Positions 7,255 through 14,309 of a stretch of DNA of 14,309 bases are shown one piece after another. The position numbers were made by a program, and so were the translations under genes. The notes under the pieces are model-generated. The model was not told where the DNA came from and ran no database searches. It worked only from the letters and a program-made list of their open reading frames with translations. This DNA comes from Coemansia sp. RSA 1804. Lineage: Eukaryota; Kickxellomycota; Kickxellomycetes; Kickxellales; Kickxellaceae. The stretch spans positions 1-14,309 of the forward strand of contig JANBTH010000588.1 in NCBI GenBank assembly GCA_027578815.1, given 5' to 3'. Numbering within the stretch: the first letter of the stretch is position 1; each line of letters starts with the position of its first letter.

Positions 7255-9944
7255 GTTCGCTCTCGCTAGCGCCTTTTTCTTTCTTCTCTTCGTTCACGGT
7301 GGATTCGCTAACACGATACGAGGTTGCTGGGTTGGTGTGGTTCTACGTGTATCACACAATAGATTGGGTGTTCCGGCAGACCAGACGCATAAGCACACTT
7401 GCAGCGGGTAACAGCTACTTGACATTTGGACTGGTGGGCGGTACAGTGTTCCTTTGGCCACTTGTACTCGGAGGTAGCAGCGCAGACGCAGACGCAGACG
7501 CAGACACAAGTAGTGGGGCACTTGTAAGCAAAGAGGACTTGCATCGCAGCACACAAAAAGCAGCAATGTCGGCAAGTTCAGCAGTAGCAGCGGCAGAGGC
7601 GGCAGCCAAAGTCGAGTGGGGCGACATGGTGGTGATATCGAGCGTGGTGATTGGAGCGGCAACGTTTCTGTTCCGCAAGTACCTGTTTGGCGGGAAGCAG
7701 GCGGCGGAGCTCACGATAGCGCAGAAGACGGCGATAACCCAAGCGCAGAAGCTGACGGCGGACACCAGCCACGAGTACAGCGTAGACAGAGACTTTGTGC
7801 TGAAGATGCGCAAGGCAGGAAAGAACGTGGTGATTCTGTACGGGTCGCAGACAGGCACGGCCGAGGACTTTGCGACACGACTGGCAAAGGACATTCAGTC
7901 GGCGGCGGTAAGGCCACTGGTGCTGGATCCGGAGCTGTACGACTGGCAGGGGCTGGCATCGCTGGGCGAGGACGAGCTGGCTATCTTTGTGCTGGCGACG
8001 GCGGGAGAGGGTGAGCCAACAGACAACATGGAAGCGTGGTTCAATGCGCTGGCGTCTGATCGCGAGAGCCCCGAGGAGTCCGAGATGCCAGAGTTCCGGG
8101 AGCCCGAGAGCAAGCCCGAGTTTGACAGCGAGATGCCGCTTCTGGGCGTGTCGTTTGCGATGTTTGGACTGGGCAACAACACGTACGAGCACTTCAACCA
8201 CCACGCGCGGGTTGTGGATGGGCGTCTGCAGGCGTTGGGCGCGGCACGCGTGGGCGAGCGTGGCGAGGGCGACGATGACGCCGATATCGAGGAGGACTTT
8301 GCACGGTGGAAGGAGGCCACGCTGCCGCTGGTGCGCCAGTTCCTTGGTGCGCCAACCCCGACCGAGGATGTGGCGCCACAGGCTACGTGGATGGTGATTG
8401 AGCTGGAGGCCAAGGTTGTGTGGGACAGCGGCCAGTTCTCTGAGACACCAGCGCCTGTCTTTGACTCGCGCCATCCGTATTCGGCGCCGGTTGTTATGGC
8501 TCGCGAGCTGACCCCGCAGGCAGATCGCCATCTGGTCCACATCGAGGTGGATCTGGCCGGGTCGGGGCTGCACTACGATGCCGGCGACCACATCGGCGTC
8601 TATCCAACAAACGCTGACGAGGAGGTTGACCTACTTCTGGCAGCGCTGCGTTTGCGCCATAAGGCCGACACGCCTATCTCTGTCACTGCCACAGACCCCT
8701 TTGCCGCGCAGCAGTCGCTGTTTCCAGTCGAAACCACCACGTATCGCGCCGCCTTCCGCCACTATCTCGACATCACCACGCCTGTTCCGCGCGCGCAGAT
8801 CAAGGCACTGATGCTCCCACATGCACGCTCTGATGCTGCGCGTAATTTCCTTCGTCCGCTTGCCGATAACAAGGATGCGCACGCCGCCTTTGTTGTCGCT
8901 GGCTGTCTGTCGCTGGCGCGGTTGATCAACGCCGTGCGTGAAGCTGAGAGCGCACATGCCGAAGCTCAGTCTCCGTTTGAGCTGCCTGTTGAGGCCGCGC
9001 TCGAGCTTTGTCCGCGGCTTCAGGCGCGCCTGTACTCGATCTCATCCAGCAGCAGAGTGCATCCCGACCGCCCATCTATCACCGCCGTTGTGCTCCAGTA
9101 CGATTCAAAGGCCGATGCGTCTGGAACTACTACGCTTGGGACCCGTCGCTGCGGCGCTGCCACCAACTACCTGCTGGGTGCGCTTCGCTACCTGCGCGGC
9201 GACCGTGCGGTGGAGCTGGAAAGCGATACTCGTCCTGGCATCCTCGTTACTGCCAACGACCAGCTTCCGCAGATTGCTGATGCGTCGACTGTGGCACCGG
9301 TATACGATGCCAAGAAGCACATGCTGCAGTCGTTTACGGTGCATCCGTTGCCTGGCTCCACGCTGGCCGACAGGCAACTGGCGTTACCGGTGTTTATTCG
9401 CAAATCCACCTTCCGCCTGCCAGCCGACCTCGCCACGCCTATCATCATGATTGGTCCAGGAACCGGACTCGCACCCATGCGTGGCTTTATCCAGGAGCGC
9501 GCACTGCTGGCTCGCGAGGCTGCTGCCTCTGGCACACCCATGGGCACAGCGCTGCTGTTCTTTGGCGCCCGCACGCAAGAGCATGACTACATGTATCGCG
9601 ATGAGCTGGACGAGCTGTTTACCGATATCCGCACCGCTGCACCCGAGTCGCGCATAATCACTGCCTTCTCGCGCGACCAGTCGCAGAAGATCTATGTACA
9701 GCACAGGCTGGTCGAGTACGCGGAGCTCGTCTATCGCACACTGCTCTGTGGCCAAGAGACCCTTGGCGGCGCACCGCGTGCCCATATCTACGTGTGCGGC
9801 GATGCGAAGAGCATGGCCAGGGATGTCACCCAAGCCCTCGTTTCGCTCGTTGCCACCCGCGAAGGCGTTTCCGAAGACGTTGCTGCAAGGTGGTTCTCGG
9901 ATATGCGCAGATTGTCCCGTTACCAGGAAGATGTGTGGAGCTGA
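7255..9944 (+). CDS. NADPH-cytochrome P450 reductase (CPR), 5' end unresolved
   Basis: CPR is a diflavin reductase passing electrons from NADPH through FAD and FMN to ER cytochromes P450. Residues are counted from a GTG at 7299 (881 aa to TGA at 9942). Hydrophobic segments lie at 41-58 and 109-126; the latter is the usual membrane anchor. The flavodoxin domain has GSQTGTAEDFA at 182 and GLGNNTYEHFN around Tyr296. The FAD domain has RLYS at 577-580 and CGAATN at 618-623. The NADPH domain has GPGTG at 719 and YVCGDA around Cys833, and the chain ends RYQEDVWS with the expected penultimate Trp. Oddities: Ala235 replaces the Tyr usual in the YGEG motif, an acidic insertion spans 253-279, and the extension exceeds the family's usual length of about 700. 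No ATG occurs in any frame from 6984 to 7565. The first in-frame Met is residue 90 (7566), which gives 792 aa and a single anchor. No internal introns are needed. Confidence 0.93.
7482..7505 (+). repeat. Four tandem GCAGAC hexamers encoding (Ala-Asp)4
   Basis: Four perfect copies of GCAGAC lie between the two predicted membrane segments of the CPR frame and encode ADADADAD. The unit is a multiple of three, so copy-number change would keep the frame. That fits coding DNA, although short hexamer runs also arise by slippage elsewhere. Confidence 0.7.
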
Positions 9945-10230
9945 TCCCTTGATATGTTTGTTTTTTCTGCATCTCAATGCTTTCTCCATTAAAGGCCTCT
10001 TTTCTCTTTTCTCTTTTCCTCTCCGCCTACACGATATATATTACATTTTCTTGCTTCTACATTTGGTGTTATTCAGTACAGCGGAACAGTGCTTTGGTGA
10101 ATGCAGCATCATCAACTACATAACTGAGGGGAGAGGGAATGGCACTACAATTATGATGGAGGGTATACAGATAAAAAAGAGGAAAATGACAAAATGATTA
10201 AGGAGTGTATGGGCGGATGGAGTCGAATGA
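9945..10230. other. Convergent 3' intergenic gap
   Basis: This gap separates the stop codons of CPR (+) and the minus-strand gene. ATTAAA at 9988-9993, about 45 bases after the CPR stop, is a candidate poly(A) signal within a CT-rich tract. No clear signal was seen for the opposing gene. Confidence 0.4.
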
Positions 10231-11259
10231 TTAGAATGTAACAAAGGTAGCGAATATCAGAACTGTGGAGATGGCAATCATAGAGGTAACGTTGTTTGGG
10301 TCCTGCGAGATAACAGCTGAGGGCACGGCATCCTCGGCTGCAGAATGTGTTTTGGTAGCGCCAAGAACGGCCTGTGCTCGGATGCGGTATTCTGACGAAG
10401 AAGAGGCTGCTGCTGCTGTCGCCGTCATAGATGTTGTAATAGGCGAATGCGCCTGACACGAATGGAGCAGCGTTGCTGATTTGTAACCACTTTTTTTAGA
10501 CGCTGTCTTGCGTTCGTGCACGCCAAGATGCAGGGGGTCGTCATATGAGAAGTGGTGGTGTTGGGGTGTTTCTTGCTGGTCGCTTTTGCTTGCTTCGGTC
10601 TCTTGCGGCAGATCATTACTAAACGATGATGTGTGTCCACTTGCTCCTCTGTACAGCAGCATTGACATGGGTTTTGTCGCCCATTGTGTTGGCTTTGCTT
10701 GGATCAGCGTGGATAAGGATGCAACGGTGTTAGGAAGTGGATCCTCGCTATCACTGCAAACCGCCATCCTACTGTCTATTCTACTGCTAAAACCAATGCA
10801 CTCCATACATGCGCTGCTGTTATGATGTGCCCCTCCTTCACCACAATCCGCGCTAGACGAAGCCCGGGGAGGACGTAATACCGATCCTACCGACACTAAT
10901 GGTGGCTGCACTTTATCATCATCATCATCATTATCGCTATATTCGCCTTGTGGCCAGGACAAAGCAGAGGAGCGGCGTGGGAGCAACGCCTCCTCCATTC
11001 GGGGTCCTTTTTGCCCTGTCCAAATATTCCTGCTTTTCTGTCCCATCATCGCCCGCGGTTCCTCTAGCTGCTGCTCTATCCGTTCCAGTTTCTGCTGTCT
11101 TTGATACATTGTGATCCGCGTCCAGAGAAGCAATCCAAACACTTGCGGCGAGACCGTTTTGGGCCCACTCCACCGCTCCATTAGCGTTCCTCCCGATCCT
11201 AATACTGCTATCCATATCACTAGTAGTCCGGTACTGAGTATCATCGAGAGTCGCGCCAT
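10231..11259 (-). CDS. Unrecognised protein with hydrophobic N and C termini, 342 aa
   Basis: I do not recognise this protein. It is an uninterrupted frame from ATG at 11259 to TAA at 10231, too long to be likely by chance at this base composition. Residues 6-20 are strongly hydrophobic (signal peptide or signal anchor) and a weaker hydrophobic patch lies at 38-46. Residues 52-67 are charged and may form a coiled coil. The middle is rich in Ser, His, Gln and Pro, with an Asp run at 111-115 from an ATC repeat, and has six Cys, including CMEC at 151-154. The last 17 or so residues (326-342) are hydrophobic and end the chain, preceded by an N-V-T glycosylation sequon at 323-325. The C-terminal tail could be a GPI-anchor signal or a tail anchor. 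If both ends are processed it would be a secreted, surface-anchored protein; otherwise it is a membrane protein. It converges on CPR, with 286 bases between stops. The composition suggests rapid divergence. Confidence 0.6.
   Translation of the reverse strand: MARLSMILSTGLLVIWIAVLGSGGTLMERWSGPKTVSPQVFGLLLWTRITMYQRQQKLERIEQQLEEPRAMMGQKSRNIWTGQKGPRMEEALLPRRSSALSWPQGEYSDNDDDDDKVQPPLVSVGSVLRPPRASSSADCGEGGAHHNSSACMECIGFSSRIDSRMAVCSDSEDPLPNTVASLSTLIQAKPTQWATKPMSMLLYRGASGHTSSFSNDLPQETEASKSDQQETPQHHHFSYDDPLHLGVHERKTASKKSGYKSATLLHSCQAHSPITTSMTATAAAASSSSEYRIRAQAVLGATKTHSAAEDAVPSAVISQDPNNVTSMIAISTVLIFATFVTF
10915..10929 (-). repeat. ATC trinucleotide repeat (5 units) encoding Asp run
   Basis: Five ATC units on the plus strand read as GAT on the coding minus strand and, with a neighbouring codon, encode the acidic DDDDD of the unrecognised gene. 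This is an in-frame microsatellite likely to vary in length. Confidence 0.6.
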
Positions 11260-11573
11260 TCCCTTGCTTTTCTCCCTTCTTTTGAAATATTAAAGAGCCT
11301 CCTCGTTCAGCAAAGGAAAGAGAGCGCTTTGTGAATAATGGAAAATAAAGAAAATCCTTATAATTAAATACAACAAAGGCGAGAAAAGAGCATCCAGACA
11401 AGAAACATCTGATGCGGAGTAAGAATAAAAATAAAAATAATGAAAGAAGAAAACAAGAAAAAGGGAGGAGAGACAACGAGGGAGGAAAAAGAAAGATAAA
11501 GTTAACATCCACAAAAAACTATATAAACTAGTAACAAGGTAAACAAGCCAAATGAAAAAGAAAACAAAAAAAT

Positions 11574-11590
11574 TGCGGGATGAGCCCGCA
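11574..11590. terminator. GC hairpin flanked by T-tracts on both strands
   Basis: TGCGGG at 11574-11579 and CCCGCA at 11585-11590 form a perfect 6-bp stem with a 5-base loop. On the plus strand a run of seven T follows at 11596-11602. On the minus strand a run of seven T follows at once (A-run at 11566-11572). It resembles a bidirectional transcription terminator or the 3' end of a small RNA gene. TATATAAA at 11520-11527 lies about 50 bases upstream on the plus strand. The function is unknown. Confidence 0.3.
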
Positions 11591-12620
11591 CAGGCTTTTT
11601 TTGCTTTATGTTTTCTTTTATGTTCACTGCTTTTTTCACAAATGCAAAAAATCCTTTACCAGACACAAGCAAGAGAAAAATAAATAGTAAGTTTTTGGAA
11701 TACGAACAATCAAGCAATAAATAAAGAAAAAGGTTGGAAAAGAAAAACAACCACTGTTGGAAAGTAGACACCAAACTTTTAAACAATATGCGATTCAAAC
11801 AATGGACGAAAGAAGAAAAGATGATAAACCTGCTGCGAAGAAGAGATGCATCCATTTAGCGCCTCTTCATGAAGCCAAAGGTAAAAGCGAGCACGCATGA
11901 AAAAAAACGAAAAAAAAAACAGCCCAAGCCCCATCCAATTTTTCTGGTCTGAAGAAACACAAAACAAACCGACTTAAAGCTAATTACCCATCCATGCTGC
12001 TTCCGCTTTCGGTTGGGTTTTCTTTTTTCTAAAGTGTTGGGGAGAACAAAAAGGGGGATATTTCTTACTCACCAGTATTGACATGAATATTTCAATATGA
12101 AGGCACAGCTAGATATTCTTGGCAGCTACCAAGAGAAAAAACAAATCGTTGTTGCGTCCAACCATCTCAATATTCTTGTCTCTGCTGATACATCAGCCAG
12201 GCTGCTTGCTATCTTAAAAAGAAATCTTGATAGAAAGGTTTGTTCCTGCATCCAAATGCAATGATTGGTCCGAGTTTGTTGCTTGATGGGCCATAAAAGG
12301 AACTTGCCATGTTGTTGCGCCTTGAGTTCTCCCATTTATTCACCTCCGCAAAAACAAGAAGGGTGGAAAAATGCCTGATTAACATGCATGACACGGCATC
12401 GTAAGCATTTGTTTGTTTTTCATGCGTTGTTTATATTTCAGGTTTTTTGCAAGCTCAATGTCATAGTCGCGAAATGGACAGCAAAAAAGGGAGAAAATTT
12501 GTGTAACGCTATTTTTGGTCTCTTGGCATTCATGCACATGGCTGTTATCTCTTGGCGATATGCGACGCTCCGCTTGCCCAGAGACAAACAATTACATAAT
12601 TTTTACTCATGGAACACTGC

Positions 12621-12635
12621 AAAAAAGCAACAAAA
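12621..12635 (-). terminator. Pol III terminator of tRNA-Ala
   Basis: On the minus strand a TTTT (12635-12632) follows within two bases of the tRNA end, and a TTTTTT (12626-12621) follows shortly after. T-runs of four or more are the standard Pol III stop. Confidence 0.7.
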
Positions 12636-12636
12636 G

Positions 12637-12708
12637 TGGAGACTCGGGGGATCGATCCCCGGACCTCTCGCATGCAAAGCGAGCGTTCTACCACTGAACT
12701 AAATCCCC
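12637..12708 (-). tRNA. tRNA-Ala (anticodon UGC)
   Basis: The minus strand folds into a full cloverleaf of 72 bases including the discriminator A. The acceptor arm is GGGGATT pairing with AGTCTCC (one G-U and one U-G pair). The D-stem is GTTC/GAAC with loop AGTGGTA. The anticodon stem is CTCGC/GCGAG with loop TTTGCAT, so the anticodon is TGC. The variable loop is AGGTC. The T-stem is CGGGG/CCCCG with loop ATCGATC. A at position 54 in place of T is known in eukaryotic tRNA-Ala genes. No intron is present. CCA is not encoded, as expected for a nuclear gene. Confidence 0.95.
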
Positions 12709-14200
12709 ATAGATAGCTAATTACCGCTTAAACGGCAAATTTCAATTTTAGGAACTTTAGATTCCACAAATTCTTACCTTTTTTATTTAGCGCTTATTTT
12801 AATACCAAATAATTTTAATATATATAACAATTATATTTATTTGAAAAGTAAAACTATGACAAAAGTTGATCTAGTAAGCTTGCTGTTATTCATTTTATCT
12901 TCTTCTTCATCCGAGTTAACAATAGATCTAGCTCTCCTTTGTCTTCCGGCATTTTCCATTCTAATATTAATATCTTGTGTTTGGGTTTTTTGCTGATTGT
13001 TAAAAGATGTTGATCAAGCTTATAATAGAATATAGTTTGAAATTCAAATATAAAACGTAAAACAGGAATGATAGAAGAAAGACAGCTGGTGGCTATCAAA
13101 TATTTATTTTTATATCCATGCCTACACATTTTTATTTTCTTATTACAGAACTCACATGAGACGCTCCTTTCCAACTATATGATTTTGCTTTCTGGGTATG
13201 TATTTCTATTTTACCGTATGAAATATTAATAGGCATATTTGGTTTGCGTGCAATATAAATTAAATTGTGTAAAGGAAACAATTTAAATTCGTTTATTCTG
13301 TGACTTGAAAAACTGCCATGGGAAAGATTGACAAATGACTGCCACGGTGTCTCTGTTAAGAATTAATATACTTTCCTTTATTAGAAATGCAGGAAAAATG
13401 TTTAGAAGCCAGCCAAGCCAGAAAAAAAACTAATAGGCATATTTTTTCTTTAATTTGGAAGTGCTCTAGTATCTTCTTTTGCTTTCCTTTCCTGATCTCT
13501 TTCCTGATCTTTCTTTTTATCATCCTTTGCCTTTTCTCTTTTTTTTGCCAGCTTTTATCTTTTCCACATTGGTTGCATATTTTGCTCCTTGTCCAGACAT
13601 TTTTATATATTGCTCTTCTTGCGTTTAGAAAAGTGGAATAGTGCTTACTAGAGATGTAAGATGAATGGTTTGGTATTATATAATTGAAACCAAAAGCGAA
13701 ATAATGCAAAAGAAAATGTCTGTCTAATGGCAGATGTATCCTTTTTATATTCTCAATTTTTGTGCTTACTACGCTTAATATCCCAAACGCAAGGATATGT
13801 TTAATTTGCCCACATAAACAACATATTGTTTTTTGATTTACATTATCACATATTTCAAATTAGATACGTATTTGAATACACATAGTTAACAAATTTCATG
13901 CTCATTATGAAGGGAATGTTTAATAAAATGCCAAATAGATGTTTGAATTAATTATATATTTCGTCATAGTTGCTTCAGAGTTTTCGGAAGGTGGCATATT
14001 AATAGCGCGGAGTATAAGCTGATATCCTATGGACTTTTGAATCGACAAATGTTCAGGCATTGCTTATTAGATAGCACTCTCTTTAGATCACGAGAAAAGC
14101 CAGCCCCCAAAGAAAGAAATGAAAAACGAATATAATAGAAAATATAGTGAAAAAAGAAAGCTACATAGGAAGAAGAAAAAAAGTAGACATGAAAAAAGAA
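12709..14200. other. Very AT-rich intergenic region, no recognised gene
   Basis: The region is strongly AT-rich throughout, with many stops in all frames. The longest open frames (minus 12890-13174 and 13356-13709, plus 13387-13641) are Lys/Ile/Phe-rich and show no domain. The 14-base string TAATAGGCATATTT occurs twice (about 13229 and 13432). I see no RNA gene, terminal inverted repeats or transposase fragment. The right end should include the 3' UTR of the gene at 14201. Confidence 0.4.
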
Positions 14201-14309
14201 TCAATCTAGGGAAGTGTCAGTTGGCGTGGCCGCAGGAGCCTTCTTAACTACCCGCTTCTTTGTCTTTTTCACCTTACGCGGACCCTTGTTAGATTCGTCA
14301 GCAACAGTT
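14201..14309 (-). CDS. C-terminal fragment of a lysine-rich protein, runs off the window
   Basis: The minus strand is open from the right edge to TGA at 14203-14201, encoding 35 full codons that begin TVADESNKGPRKVKK and end AATPTDTSLD. GC content jumps relative to the AT-rich DNA next to it, which supports real coding. The cluster of Lys/Arg with KKTKKR and VVKK resembles a nuclear or nucleolar localisation tail, or the basic tail of a nucleic-acid-binding protein. The rest of the protein, and so its identity, lies outside the window. Confidence 0.6.
   Translation of the reverse strand, partial: TVADESNKGPRKVKKTKKRVVKKAPAATPTDTSLD

Larger units (their letters stand above)
11260..12636. other. 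AT-rich intergenic region with no recognised gene
   Basis: The region is dominated by A-rich purine tracts on the plus strand (about 11330-11520 and 11640-11960). Open frames on the minus strand here are low-complexity Phe/Leu/Ser strings reading through these tracts and are rejected as genes. The 5' UTR and promoter of the 11259 gene must lie at the left end. A GC-rich hairpin at 11574-11590 is the one distinct structure and is listed separately. Confidence 0.45.

Noticed and set aside
7578..8591. Long minus-strand open frame (337 aa) opposite CPR
   Set aside because: It lies wholly opposite the well-supported CPR frame in GC-rich DNA, is Arg/Leu/His-rich without any domain, and is explained by the complementary codon bias of CPR.
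10937..11512. Minus-strand 191-aa frame overlapping the unrecognised gene
   Set aside because: It overlaps in another frame the longer, better-composed 342-aa frame, and its first part is low-complexity Phe/Leu.
11290..11967. Several minus-strand Phe/Leu/Ser-rich open frames that resemble membrane proteins
   Set aside because: The hydrophobicity comes from reading poly-purine tracts as TTT/CTT/TCT codons; the frames are low-complexity and overlap one another.
12645..12663. Palindrome-like GGGGGATCGATCCCC
   Set aside because: It is the T-arm of the tRNA-Ala gene, not an independent operator or attachment site.
12890..13174. Minus-strand open frame of 94 aa with a Cys-x-x-Cys near its start
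   Set aside because: It is Lys/Ile-rich from AT-rich DNA, and a single CxxC pair is not enough to support a zinc-binding protein.
13387..13641. Plus-strand 84-aa hydrophobic frame
   Set aside because: It is a T-rich tract read as Phe/Leu/Ile, with no start context or neighbouring gene structure.

Overview
The window is a piece of a eukaryotic nuclear genome, most likely a fungus. The evidence is compact genes with few introns, fungal-type splice signals, pyrimidine-rich promoters, a fungal-style cytochrome P450 reductase ending RYQEDVWS, and a Pol III tRNA gene. Several features would fit an early-diverging filamentous fungus, but the sequence alone does not fix the lineage. I see no bacterial, viral, CRISPR or transposon features.

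Layout, left to right. Bases 1-813 hold the end of one possible gene (terminal exon at 13-47) and the 3' exon of a small coiled-coil protein (677-813); neither 5' end is resolved. Bases 814-1649 are AT-rich and intergenic. Bases 1650-5766 (+) encode a two-exon protein of about 1322 aa. Exon 1 is a mitochondrial presequence. Exon 2 encodes a degenerate AAA-like module followed by an intact AAA+ ATPase domain. Bases 5767-7254 are a long intergenic and promoter region with a TATA box and several inverted repeats. Bases 7255-9944 (+) encode an NADPH-cytochrome P450 reductase (CPR) with an unusual N terminus. Converging on it from 11259 to 10231 (-) is an unrecognised gene with hydrophobic N and C termini. 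Bases 11260-14200 are AT-rich and nearly gene-free, except for a tRNA-Ala(UGC) gene at 12708-12637 (-). At the right edge is the lysine-rich C terminus of a further minus-strand gene.

The genes do not form an operon or an obvious functional cluster. The AAA protein is predicted to act in mitochondria. CPR is an ER membrane flavoprotein that supplies electrons to P450s. The others cannot be placed.

The strongest oddity is the CPR 5' end. Between the TATA box (about 6987) and base 7566 there is no ATG in any frame, yet the reading frame is open and protein-like from at least 7299 and encodes an extra membrane segment. This suggests non-AUG initiation, an unseen upstream exon, or a long AUG-free leader. 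Other points are an Ala at the usual FMN-stacking Tyr position of CPR, the pseudo-AAA plus AAA architecture with a spliced-on mitochondrial presequence, and a GC hairpin flanked by T-tracts on both strands in the AT-rich right half. I found no evidence for a defence-like or otherwise wholly new multi-gene system.
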